This document shows positions 39,370 through 51,748 of a stretch of DNA of 64,000 nt, in pieces. The position numbers and the translations under genes are program-made. The stretch comes from Sphagnum compactum. Its lineage: Eukaryota; Bryophyta; Sphagnopsida; Sphagnales. The DNA lies in assembly GCA_965153455.1 (NCBI GenBank), contig OZ234498.1, positions 5,828,001 to 5,892,000 of the forward strand, given 5' to 3'. The first letter of the stretch is position 1; every line of letters begins with the position of its first letter. The notes beneath the pieces were generated by a model. The model was not told where the DNA came from. It ran no database searches and saw nothing but the letters and a program-made list of their open reading frames with translations.

Positions 39370-39680
39370 TATTTTTTGATTTTGTTCTTGCATTCTTTGA
39401 CACATGCAAAGTGATTTTTGTGAAAAAAATGGCCCTAATTCACTAGATTTCAAAATAATTTATAATAAAATTATTTGCTAGATTTTTACAACAGATTCCA
39501 ACAGGTGGTCAAAATATAAAGAATTCTTGAGAATTTTTTATTTTCATATCTAGTCCATAGCCAAATTTGGCTAAATCTCTTGATGATGATCACCAGTTTG
39601 GCTACACCACAGAATTCCATGAATTATGTCTCTCATAAGAATGATGCTCATAACTTAAGTTAAAGATGATCTTATTGCTC
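39370..39680 (+). repeat. Dispersed repeat copy B2 (partner at 33650-33990)
   Basis: Same block order as copy B1, including TTTGACACATGCAAAG near 39398 and CCAAATTTGGCTAAATCTC near 39562. Direct orientation. Confidence 0.7.
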
Positions 39681-40839
39681 TATCCAGTGTTTTCTTTTTT
39701 TTTCCTTCAATTTTTGTAGTGTAGCAATAGTAACAAGCCTCCTCAAACACAAATTTTCGACTTAATTGGCAACAATTTTGTACATGAATTAAAATTGTAG
39801 CTAGTGGACAAACTTGTGACAATACTCTCCCCCAAAAAATTAATAATGGGAAATTTGGCTATTTGTTTTTGAAAAAAAAAATTGCCAAAAAATGGAATCA
39901 ACATAGCCTTTAAGTGATTTTTCACTTCAAAAAAAGACTAGTTCTACCCATGGGTGTCGTTGTTGACCTTGTACATGCACTTGTAATACCCTTCCAACAT
40001 GGTTTTGAGATGTTTAGGCTTTTTCTTTTATTGTGAAATCAACAAGCTTTCCTTGTATTGTCAGCCCATTGACACACTCTTATGTTTGTCAAGCGGTATT
40101 AATGATTAAATATTTCTCGATCATAGTTGTGGTAGCAAAATGCAAAAAACTCAATATGCATTCATTAAGTCCTTACAATTGAAAAAGGTGTGAAAGCTTT
40201 GGGATAAGATTATGATGTGTGAACTTCTAAAACCCTAAATCACTTCAATTTACACCTTCAAGCAAAAAAAGGTGATTTTAGTGCAATTTTGAACAAAACA
40301 AATTTCATGAGTTCATAAACAGTCACAACACACAACACAAATGGATTTGGTTGTTGCGATAATGGTGATCAAAATTTTTAAGTCACCATTACTAGGGCAA
40401 TTGAAATTTTTTGATTGCCAAACCTACGATGATCATCGAAACTATTCGCTTGTTGGGTAATAAAAACTGGAGCATGCATTCCAAACTCACTTTCTTTTTT
40501 GAAGTGTGTTGGCTTTATGTTGTTTAACAAGCAAAGATTGCCATATACCTTGCAAAAATTTGTGAAATATGTGATGATTCCAAGAAATTGTCTTGGTTTT
40601 TTTCCAAAACACATTTAATGGTTTACCTTGACAACACTTTTGTGAGCAAACAAACATTCAACATGGACAAGTACAAACGAATCATGGAAAGCAAATTTTT
40701 GGTGGAACTAAATGGTCTTTTAGAATACACAAAATTGTTAAATTTAACAGGGTTTTTGGAATGGCTTGATTGCAAGGTCTCAAATGTGGCGTCCAATTTG
40801 ATGCAATGGTTTGAAGTTTTTTATTCATAAAATAACAAA

Positions 40840-41740
40840 GCACATTGGTTTGTGGAGGTGATGAAGTTGTGCAATTGTGCAACTTTGGTTCGATGGGGAT
40901 AATTAGGGTGGTTATGGTGTGATGCACAAGGTCTGAATTGAAAGGTATGATCGCATCCCAAACAACATTGAGTTGGTAAGGAAAACATCCAAAGTTGATG
41001 ATAAATTAAAAATTTGTAAACAATAGTTGGTAGAAATGTTAGCTTGCTCATGCAAACATTTAATTGTCAACAAGTTCTTAACCATCCATTCAAACAACAC
41101 ATGAAGGTTTACACATTGTGGTGGAATGGGGCATGTTTCAAAAAATGTTGGATTACAACACAAAATACTATCCCATTTTAAACAATCGAATGTTAGTGCA
41201 GCAAGGAATATCAAATATGAAAAGACATACATGACTTGTTGCATTTAGGTGAAATCGTGTGAAGTAGCATGGGCATTCATGAACATTATGAATGTAGTGC
41301 ACCATTTTGGAATTTTGCACAGTGATTTGTGAAAGGAAAATATTATGTTGCATTTTTTGACATACAAACTAGATGTTGTGTACATTGGTGTGTGTGATTG
41401 GGGTGAAGCTCGATGCATGCAAGAAGTGAATCCATTTTTCTATGTGTTTGCTTGGAAATAGGATCTCGTTAATGCAAGGAAAGTGTGTTGATGGGTGGCC
41501 CCAATTTTTTTATATATTCATGGTGAATCAAGAATTGCAAATTCCCTTTGATGAATGGTTAAACAACAACAAACAATTTTGAGGTCTAAGGCATATTCAA
41601 TGGGCAAGTATACAAATGTGATATGGGGTGAAGATTGGGATGTAGAATATTTCATGGACAATTCAATCAAAATGTCATTTGGCAAGGTGATTCATGACAT
41701 GTACAAGCTGAATCCAAAGGCATGACGAACTATTCAACAT
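40840..41740 (+). pseudogene. Decayed protein-kinase-like gene
   Basis: A long, mostly open but frameshifted stretch translates as a kinase-like domain. From 41245 the frame reads SCEVAWAFMNIMNVVHHFG, then the catalytic loop LHSDL (Asp codon 41324-41326, followed by a TGA where the family would continue), KENIMLHF, and YIGVCDWGEA, with DWG (41396-41404) at the place of the magnesium-binding DFG. After another shift come WVAP-F near 41496 (activation-segment end) and WGEDWDVEYFMDNS near 41634. Upstream, 40850-41230 gives a lightly interrupted frame with SELKGMIASQTTLSW and EWGMFQKMLDYNTKYYPIL, probably the N-terminal half. At least three stops or shifts break it. It may be a gene relic or cargo of a mobile element; no element ends were found. 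Confidence 0.65.
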
Positions 41741-42229
41741 GTTGAAGCATGTTAATGAAGCCTCCTTACAATTGGACTCCACCTAAATAATGTTATTGAA
41801 AGTAACCATAGATTATTTGTAGTTGGTTCACATGAAATTTGGTGTACTTTGTATGAATTATCAAAAATGACATGTGAACTTTTTGATTTAATAAAACCAA
41901 GTTTTATCAAAGAATCATGTCGTCATGTACAATTATATTTGAAATTTGAGCGATATTGGACTTTCTATTCATATTGTGATTCTTCATTATACACATGTTA
42001 AAAACGTAAATAAATAACATGCATCCCATCATTTCATGTCCTCAAGCTTTTCATTCTTTTGCCTAGAGATTTTTGCAAAAGTTATAATGTAACAAATGCA
42101 TTGGAAAATCAATTAAAGTTCCACTTCAAAAATAAATTTTTCTTGAAAAAAATAAAAATTTCTCCAAACTTCTAAACAAAAAAAAGAAATTGGGCCCAAA
42201 ACCATTAAAACCTTTGTTTTCCATTGCTA

Positions 42230-42450
42230 AAGTTTGGTCACTAATCATTGTGTGGCGACCAAAAATTTGGCAACTGAAAAATTTTTGTTGGTGATTGAAA
42301 TTGTGGTGATTAAAATTGTGGTGATGGAAAAAATTGTGAAAATCAAAACTTTGGCAATGAAAATTTTTGTGGCAATTGAAAAGGGTGGCGACCAAAACTT
42401 TGGTGACAAAAAATTTGTGGTGACCAAAAGTGATGGTGATCAAAATCCAT
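42230..42450 (+). repeat. Degenerate short-unit minisatellite
   Basis: Repeated blocks of the type GTGGTGATTAAAATT and GGTGACCAAAACTTTG, about 15-16 bp each, run through the stretch and produce open frames on both strands rich in simple dipeptide patterns. Not a gene. Confidence 0.6.
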
Positions 42451-42459
42451 TTCAATCAC

Positions 42460-45050
42460 CACAAGGTGTATGGCAATGGAAACAAATCCAATTTCGATCA
42501 CCTTTATCTATACCCCATGCATCCAATGTGGGCTTTGAATTAAGTTGACCTTATCATAATGTGACATTGGAGTAAGTTTACACCCAGATGGATGTGTCAC
42601 ATCATGACAAATGTTTTGACACTATGACAACCTTTGTGTTTTCAAGTTAAAATGTATCGAAAAAATGTCGTTTGATTACTTGTTGTAACCAAAAAAAGGT
42701 CTAGATTGTTTATCAACTATTGAATGGTTATTAAAATGAAATATTATGTCATTTAAGTGCATGTCAATGGGTTATTGAAATCATATACCATTGTACATGT
42801 TTAAAATTAATAATATTGAGTCTTTAAAGTCAAATGACATTTCCATAACCAAAAATAGACTCCATAAATCTCTAATTTTCTTAATTTTCACAATTGGAAG
42901 ATGCAATTATACAAGATTGGTTAAATAGTGTTGAACAACAATGCATTTACATTGTTTTGCAATGTTTTTAAAGCACAAAAATATTAGTTACAAGTTTTTA
43001 TCTTGCTAAAAGATATTGTATATTGATTGGATTCCTTTCAAATTTATCCAAATATTGGATATATGTATATAACAACACACATTTGCAACATTAATTTGAT
43101 GTATTAAACTTGTAAACATGTTAAATAAACTTTATTTGTACTAAAAATGGTTCATTTGTTTACATTTACACCCTTTGGTTAATGCACCCACTACACAAAA
43201 AAAAATAATGATCTATGACTATATTCATGACCTTATCCATTCAAGTCATATGTGTTAGGGGAAGTTATTTTTTGTATATTTTCTCAAACATGTGAAATAA
43301 AGGGGTATTTTTTGTATGCTATGAAATAATAAAATATTAAAAGAATAACTTATTCACATCGAAACTAGTTTAGATGTTTTTAAGTATATTCTCATAAGTC
43401 AATTCTTGGCATCTTATTTACATTCAAATATAAAAATTTAATAAGTTGTGTCAAATATCTTTTTTCATAACATTTGGAAAAAATGGAAGTAACTTCCCTA
43501 TGTATATGTGACACATGTAGTTGACTACTTAGTTGATTCAACCATGTTACATTGACCATCAATTCATTTCTTTTGGACTTAGTCATAAACACCATTCCAT
43601 GTGTCCAATCCATGTCTTCCATGACTTTTGTCATGTTAAACGTATTTTATGACATGATAACATTCAATTTTTAGCATTGGATTGACAAATTGATTTTAAA
43701 ATTGTGTTTTCAATCTCTAGCTTAGGAAAAACAAACACACAATATTTCATGGCCAAATAAAATATGCCACTTGGCAGCATTAAATTGTTAATTTTTCCAA
43801 CTAGTTCAATGATTTACTTAATAAAATTTAATTTCATGCATGTGATTTATAAACACGAATAGAGATATGTTGATTCCCATTGAAAATTGTGCATTTCTCC
43901 CAACATCCAATATCATTCATACAGAACCTTGAAACCCAGATAAAAGTTTTACATCAACTCCATCTATTCAACACAAGTAGGTTGAAATAACATTGAAACA
44001 ATGTCATTATTCATGGCCAAAGATCAAGTGATCCATGTTGATTAACTACCAAGGTGCCTAACCTAGCCTAGGTTGCCAGTGTAGCCTAAAGGCTAGTTGT
44101 GAATTAGGAAGCTAACCTAGTGAGTTTATTATTAGTGAATTAATTACTAATGAGTTCGATTATTATTAATAAATTGGATTAATTATTAGTGAATTCACTT
44201 GTCTATAATAATTAATCCCCATCATTAAGGGGGTTGGCCACTTTCACCATGGTAAATTTGTACAAGTTCATTCAAATTCTAATGAAATACAAAGTGAATT
44301 CAAACACATATTAGTGTAGTGAATGAATAATAAATACCCAAAATGACTTTAAAACTACTTGTAACATTGGTTTACAATGTTAAAAAATTCATGCCTAATT
44401 TTTTTTTGCAATTTTGAATATTTGTCTACTTCTTTTTTTTGGAATTTTTTTAATTTAACTTTAACAAAAACATTCTTGAATGAAAATTAATGTCCTAAGA
44501 GGATAGGTGTACTTCATGATTGAATGCTACACCCAAAGCCAAAAACTTATGTTGATACTTTGATAGCATTAAAAAACAAAATTGTGTTGTCAATGATAAG
44601 AAGATGGAAAATGGACTTGATTGATAAGACAATTGCAATTTAAATTACAAAACCAAAGATTGGATGTCCAAAGGGAGGAACATAAATTTAAATAGAAAAT
44701 TGAATGTGAAGGAATTGCATTTCACATGAAAGAAACTAAAATTGGAGACCATCACCCTTCAATTATAATTGAAGCTTATTCATTTGAAAGAACACCCAAG
44801 GAGTATCAATACTTAAGTGAATTATTGTGTTATGTTTGTGTATTTATCAAATTACTTTTTGCAATACTTTATATGTAATATTTAACTCAAAATTAGAACT
44901 TTGATTTCTTAACAAGTTTATATCTTTCACAAAAGACTTTAATTTCATGTCAAAATTCATTTCAATTTGCAAATGTATTTTCACCATTGAATGAAATGTT
45001 GGCTAATTGCCATTTTGATTAAGTTGCATGAACAAATTAGTCATTTATAT
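42460..45050. other. Gene-free intergenic DNA
   Basis: AT-rich, CpG-poor, no supported gene. A palindromic CTAACCTAGCCTAGGTT lies near 44058, echoed by AACCTAGCCTAGGT at 29298, perhaps ends of a shared repeat family. Confidence 0.55.
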
Positions 45051-45052
45051 CA

Positions 45053-45376
45053 CTAATGTTGGTCAATACAATCTTTTATAACCACATTATACATGGAATT
45101 GGAGGACCAATTTTTTTGTGTTCTTTTTTTAATTTTGTAACTTAGTCTCTCTTCATTATATTGACTTAGTTTACTAGTTTGCATAACAACTCCATCCTCA
45201 TCATCTTTTCCTACATCATTTTTTATGTCTAAAAATATGTTATAATAGTCTTGTGGTGACAAATTATGGTGAAGAATACATGCTTGAATCCATATTACAA
45301 TTTTACTATGATCATGTTTTGTTTTAGTTGGAATACATAAGTCTTTCAAGATTTGGAATCTTCCTTTCATCATCAT
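45053..45376 (-). mobile_element. PIF/Harbinger transposase C-terminal fragment
   Basis: The minus strand reads MKGRFQILKDLCIP, about 16 residues, then IVIWIQACILHHNL, followed by a polar tail. GRF-x-L and WI-ACILHNL at this spacing mark the end of the DDE_Tnp_4 domain in Harbinger-type transposases. The DDE residues upstream (45380-45500) are not recognisable. Terminal inverted repeats and a 3-bp target duplication could not be identified. Relic. Confidence 0.7.
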
Positions 45377-45399
45377 AATTTATTGTTGGGTGAAGACAT

Positions 45400-47440
45400 T
45401 ATAAAGTACATGGTATTTTATATTTTAACCAATATGGAAAATAGCCATCAAATTTAAATTGAATTTTTAAACTTTTTTTTCTACAAGGATATACAAATTT
45501 ACTTGTATATATTTTCAAAAAATGCAAGTAGATGCAAACAAATATTTTTAAAAAAAGACTACAAGTAGATGAAATATTATACTTTTTCCACTATCAAATT
45601 AATAGGGCCTTAAAATGTACTTATGTACTTTCAACTTTTGCATGTTATAATTTTGTCAATATATATAAATTTCAATATAAAAGGGTGAAAGCATGGTGAA
45701 GTATGCCAAAAAAGTAGTCAAACATGTAGTCATAGTCACATTTATGGCATAAACCTGAAAAAACATATTCAAAACTTCTTTAACTTTCATTATGAAGCAA
45801 TGGTGCACTCCACTAAGTTTATGGTAAGTTACACATAAAATGTGAGGAATTTTAATATTAAAAGAATGAATGAAAAGTATGTTCTAAACTAGTTGGGTTT
45901 TCAAAATTTACAACATACTTTTATATGAGAACTTTGATAGATTATGACTATGATATGAAATTTTTAAAAACACATTGATACATATTAGTGTTCTATCCAT
46001 TTGAAACTATAAAATATCCAATTACAATGGTATTTTCATCATACTTTCATGTACTAGAAGCATGAGCATGACACCTACTTTCCTACACTTGTATTTCAAA
46101 AGTGTACTTAAATGCATATTAAAACATGCAATTATTCAATATTATACAATGAAGTCAAAGATCTTCCTCTTATTGATCATTAAAATAAAAAATATTCATG
46201 AGTTCAATGTATTAAGTCTTAATTTATGGATACATTCCACCCAGAAAAAAAAAAGTATCCTTCATTGGCATACTTTACCTTGCTTTCACCCAAAATTATG
46301 CTTGAACAAACTATTTGCCAATTAGTTTCAAACCAATTTGTTACCTATTTTTATTGCAAAAAAAAGTTCAAATTTTTTATTCAATTACCATAAATGTGAT
46401 GGAGGTTAATGGAAGGCTTGATTGTTAGGTTTTGAATTTTTTTTAGCTTAAAAATTTGATTAGTTTTTAAACCCAAAAAAAAAAACTAACTTCAATGTTT
46501 CTTTACCATGATTGCATTTTGTTATACTTTGACTTAAAATTCAAATAAAAGTTATGTGGGTATTGAATTGAGTGTCACCAAGTAATGACATAGTTGGTTG
46601 CCTATATGTTGGAATGCATGTTGTTGAAAGGGGATATGCAAAATATCCCAACATGTGTTTATTGTAAAAGGATATCCCTCAAATGTTAGCTACATTTTCC
46701 ACTTAGTGAAAAACAATGTGCCATGACAAGATTGTATGAACCTAGCCATGAACACAAAAGAATACCTTTGTGATTGCAAATCATAATAATTCAAATTGAA
46801 TAATTTCACTTCTTAGTGTAGTAATCTATACCTTGTCTTAGGGTTCTAAAGTCAATGGAACCAAAATTCCATCAATTAACGCCACCATTGAAAGAAAACT
46901 AAATATATCCGTACAATTTTCTAACTCGAGCAATTGACATTAAATTTTTTGAAAGCCATTTCACACCATGAGCCTAAATGGTTGAGAGAATTGCAAAAGT
47001 TGATGGGTCAATGAACAATTATATAGAACCTTCAAAAGTACTAAACACATTTAGTAAAAATCCTTGATAGATGTTTCATTTCCACATTGTCCAAGTATGA
47101 ACATTGCAACCATAACTTAGAGTTGTACTAGTGCTTCTTGTATAAAATTGGAGTTTGTGAAAATTTAATGGTTATCCAAAGTAAAATTTTGATGAAATAA
47201 ATTTGATGACGTTTTCAATTTTCATTGAAAATGCATTTCACTCAATTATGGGGTGCACATGTTCAAACAATCAAAACTTTTAGTACCTTTTTGCAAGGCT
47301 CCAATAATGCGTAAAACTAATGTACATGTAAACCATGGAAATATCCATAACTTTTAAGAATCATTAGACACATTTTATTCTCCATTGTTGCAATCATCAC
47401 CATACATTTTAATATGAGGACCTCGCCACAACCAAGGCTA
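45400..47440. other. Gene-free intergenic DNA
   Basis: AT-rich with A/T homopolymers; no recognisable coding sequence, no clear repeat beyond single-copy-looking text. Confidence 0.55.
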
Positions 47441-47449
47441 AAGCATGAA

Positions 47450-48060
47450 GGGAAAAGTGGGTTCCAAATATACAATTGGAAAGGTCTTGAAGTGTAAATA
47501 TCAAAAGGGGCTCATATTTTCCATTTGGAGTTTTGAATTCAAAGTTATGGCCAAAAGCAAAATTTGGAGTCAAATTTGCAACTTGACTCCTAATCACTAA
47601 AAATTAAAAAAAAGGCCAAATGACATCCAAATTGAACATTTGATGTTGCATTGGAATTGTTTTCCAAGGGTTATAACTTTGCCCTTATGAGCTTCTCTAT
47701 TAGAACTTGTATGCGAGAGTTATGAGCCCACAAAATTATGGGATTCTCATACCTTGAATAAAATTGGAATTTTTTTGGATTCCTTGGGAATTTGAAACTT
47801 GGGAAGTTTTTTACCATTTTGATGCAACCCCCATTGCAAGTCATAGAATATGTTACATGAAAGGAGGTGATGGCTTTTCTCCAAGTTTGGGCCATGGTGT
47901 GTCTTGTTCGTGATTCATTTTTGCATTATTTTGGCTCCAACTTACACCAACAATCCTCTTCTTTGGTTTGTGCAAGCTGATGTCACTTTGAACTCCCACT
48001 TGTGAATTCATCCTGATCCCATTCTGGAAGTCCCACCCTCATTTATTTCTTGGGAACTAA
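47450..48060 (+). repeat. Dispersed repeat copy A2 (related to 13300-13745)
   Basis: Shares ordered blocks with 13300-13745 (AAAGGTCTTGAAG near 47479; TTGAACTCCCACTTGTGAATTC near 47989). The short minus-strand ORFs inside have no recognisable domain. Confidence 0.5.
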
Positions 48061-51000
48061 AGGTTGCATTGTGAGTTTGCATTCCATTGCAAACTTGAGA
48101 AGTGATAGGTTATGTTACCCTTAATAAAACTTGATAGACCTACAAGTGCATCATAGTTCCTCACTTGCACTTGCACTATAATCTTGTAGAATCTTGCACA
48201 TAATATCAACCATCATATATCTTTTTAACACACATCATATTTACTTTCACACCTTTGTGAAACAATGTATTTGAAAAGAGGAACAAGATGGAAACAATGT
48301 GAATTTTTATTTTTTGAACAAGCTAAGAAATAAGGACCACAAATATAAAAAGCTAAACCTAGAACATTTTTTCTCAAGAGTTGAATTCAATTTGATTAAA
48401 CACTAATTGAAGGTGCTCAAATACAAGGTTCTCATCATGTTTCATACATAATCGCAGTGATAATCCTTAAAAATGAATTGGGGTGTTCAAAAATAATTTT
48501 TTATGATCTCATGTTTAAAGATCAACATTAGTTCAAATTGAGTTTGAAATGAAAGGATAAACATAAGTTTGAATCAAGGTTAAAGTTGCAAGATAAACAA
48601 AGGTTTGAACTATCCTATTGTTAGTTAGATTGCTCACCTAACATTGTAAACTTTGGCGAGGTTTATTAACATTCATTTTTTGTGAGCTTTTGTTCATAAT
48701 TACATTGAAAGCACTTTTGAAATGTTCATTTTTGTTGTTAAGAGGAGGAAAGGAGGAACTTGTAATTCTTTATTCCCCTTTTCCTTTCTTTCAACCACTA
48801 ACCAAAGAATCAAACATTTCCAATCCCAAACTTGAAAAATGAATATAATAAAAAAAAATTGTTACAACTTAGGGACAACTTTCAAAAGTGAATACCCATA
48901 GAAATTATTACAACTTAAGGATCACTTTCAAAAATAGATTTCATAAATAATTACTACCACTTTGGGATGTATTTTGAGACACATTGCTAATTATTACTAG
49001 CACCTTAAAAAAAAGGGTAATAGGGACCCAATAAGATTGGATCCTACTTTATCAATAAAAAGAAATGACATCAACCAAACCTAAGATTAGGTGACTAAAG
49101 TTATTTCTTTCCAATGGAATGTAGACTTCAATGTTTGATCTATTATGTAGAGTTGGGTAAAATATGCAACCATGTATGTACCTTGGTAGGTCAAACACTT
49201 GTCCCAAAAGATATCATAGTTCTCTCTAAAGGTCCATTCACACTATCAATGTACATGTTCATAGCAAATTTTTTTTTCTTGAGAGCAACATTTATTCATA
49301 CCCAAAATACAACAATATTTACCTATGTCTATATATCCATGGGTACATTTCATTCCGGAAGGCTTGAAGGTGAGATGTTATGTGTAGGAGTGGCACATGT
49401 TCAAAATGCTTAATAGATAATCAATCATGTTTATGAAAGGAAACTATGAAAGTTGTTGATCATGTTATAGAGTTGTTAGTGTGTCAGAAAATAATACAAA
49501 TGCCTACTTGCCCTTTGAAATTTAAGATGTCAAATGCAAGATATTTAATGAACCAATGGTTTGGTGGGGAGATCATTTAAATTGAAATTGAAATTTGGAA
49601 AAAAATGATTTAACAACTTTTGAACTTACTTGGGTATATATACTTATTAACCATTTAGGTCGTCCTCTTTACACAATGGTGAAGGATCGCAACCATGGAA
49701 ATGTTGAGGGCATTCAAAACACATCAAAAGGTTGTCCATGGAAATTCAGAAATCATTTATTTGTGGGCCCTGTTTGTGAAGTGTAATGTAAATTGAACAA
49801 AGATTTTGTTGATGTACCTTAGCATGATACTATATTGTGACTCATATTAATTAGTTATGGGAACCTCCAAAGTTGTTTTTTTGGGTGATGGGCATTTTTT
49901 ATTGGCCTGTCATATATATATATATATGTATATATCCCAAAATAGATATGTTGTAACCTCTTACAAGTTGATATAAGTTTTCAAGAGTAGGACAAAGAAT
50001 ATGAGATAAAGTGAGGAGCTATTGAGAACATGTTGGGAACCCATTGGGAATGCGATGAGGACAAATTGAAAACTTTATGGGGAACACAATGAGACCAACA
50101 TAAATCTAGCACCACCCCAATCTTCCCCCAAAAGAAAAATAAAAATCATGGCTTTTTGGGCTCATGGTGTAATGAATTTGACACTTTTTTTTTGAGTGGG
50201 CTTGATGTGAAATTTGTTAAACAATGAAACATTATTTATAAGCTATCACTTAAGATTCCATGTCAAGTTTTTGTCCACCTCTATTTCCTTGGTCCCTTAG
50301 GTCATCAAGGTTTGTGTATTGTGAACTTATATCTTGAGCCTCTTCCTCCAATCATGGATTTTCTATTTTGATGGTCATAGGCTGTCAAGCTCTAAAGGGA
50401 GGCCTTACTTAGTATGGAATGTGTCAATGTTCATGTTCATACCCATGATCCTAAGAACTTTGACAATGATCGATATTGGCTTGCTATATGAAAATCCAAT
50501 TAATTTTGGTACTACCTATCCCAAACTTAGTTCAAAAAATCCCAATACCAATACCCGATAGGTTATGTTCAAATGAACATACCCAAAAACAAGGGTATAC
50601 TCCTTGCATTAGGAGGTGGGCTCTACCAGGTCCAATGTATGACCACCATAGATATAGCACAACCAATGTGCACTTAAAGCACATTTGAAGACTAGGGAAA
50701 GTCCAATACTAGTCCTCCCTTAGAAGACCTAAGTCTCTAGAATTTGGCATGAACCCAAAAAATTGTCTTCTTTGTGTATATGAGAGACAAGAGTGCATAA
50801 GGATGAGATTGTCATTCTTTTGACCAATCAGGTTACAAACAAAACAAAGGGTGGTGATTGATAGAGTTTCCCCAAGACGAATTATGAGGACCATCCGATG
50901 TGATTCCTTTCAATCTACACCATTCAAACAAGGCGCAATTCTTGAGCTATGATTAGGAGGACTTGATGATGTGCACCAGGTTGAGTTTCCTGGCTTTCTC

Positions 51001-51700
51001 TTCTCTTTTCTTTTCATTTCTTTTTAGCAACCCAGTTTGTCTTGTGTTATTTGGGTTGAAAATCTGTGGGCAGGTAGGTAGGTCGTTGTAAAGGAAGGTA
51101 GGTCTTAACTAACACCTATGGTCAGGGTTAAGGTCAACACTCTTTGTGCAAGCGTCCGTCCACCGCCATAGCAATACAATAGATTGATGGCCCAACAACA
51201 TAGATTGTTTCTTCTCTTTGGGATGATAAAAAAGGAAGAGCTCAAAAATTGGGAATGACCCAACACTTAAAAACAATCATCAACCTACCAGATTTTTAAA
51301 AATGAGAAAACCACTCCACAAATGGGGTGGGTGGGTGGGTGGTTGGGTTGGGTTGGGGGATGGCCAAGCCAAGGGTTGCCTTGGCTTACAAACCAAGAGG
51401 TGCAGCTCCTAGCTATTATGACTACTAATAGAGTTCATGCCCTTGGTTTTTCAGGGCATGACAAACTATAGTCAAATAGTGTAACCTAAGGGATCATTAA
51501 GGGAGAAAAGAAAAACAATCAAGGAAAAAGAACCATGTTTATGAATTCCCATTTAGAACTATTATTGCTTTGCTTCCATAAATCTGAAGTGTTACTTACA
51601 CAGGCTTGTCAAATTTCAATATCATCAGCACTAAAGGAAAAACAAATTGAGTCGCAGCCGCCGACAAAATCTTTGAATTGAATTTGCTATATTGCCTACA
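48061..51700. other. Gene-free DNA upstream of the unknown gene
   Basis: No supported gene. Short plus-strand ORFs around 49114-49790 and 50334-50690 look like remnants but match nothing I know. A TA microsatellite sits at 49913-49931 and a G-quadruplex-type run at 51324-51359. Confidence 0.5.
51324..51359 (+). other. G-quadruplex-type G-rich run
   Basis: GGGGTGGGTGGGTGGG followed by GGTTGGGTTGGGTTGGGGG: far more than four G-tracts of three or more with 1-2-nt loops on the plus strand. Lies about 390 bp before the unknown gene model. Confidence 0.75.
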
Positions 51701-51748
51701 GGAGTGTAGATTTATTTGCTACTGTGGACATTCAGGAGCAAGAAAAAC

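Larger units (their letters stand above)
37489..40370. other. 3' flank of the SKP1-like gene and gene-free DNA
   Basis: About 37489-37870 is probably 3' UTR and terminator region. Beyond it no coding sequence is supported. Contains a hairpin with a telomere-like loop (38419-38487) and a dispersed repeat copy (39370-39680). Confidence 0.55.
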
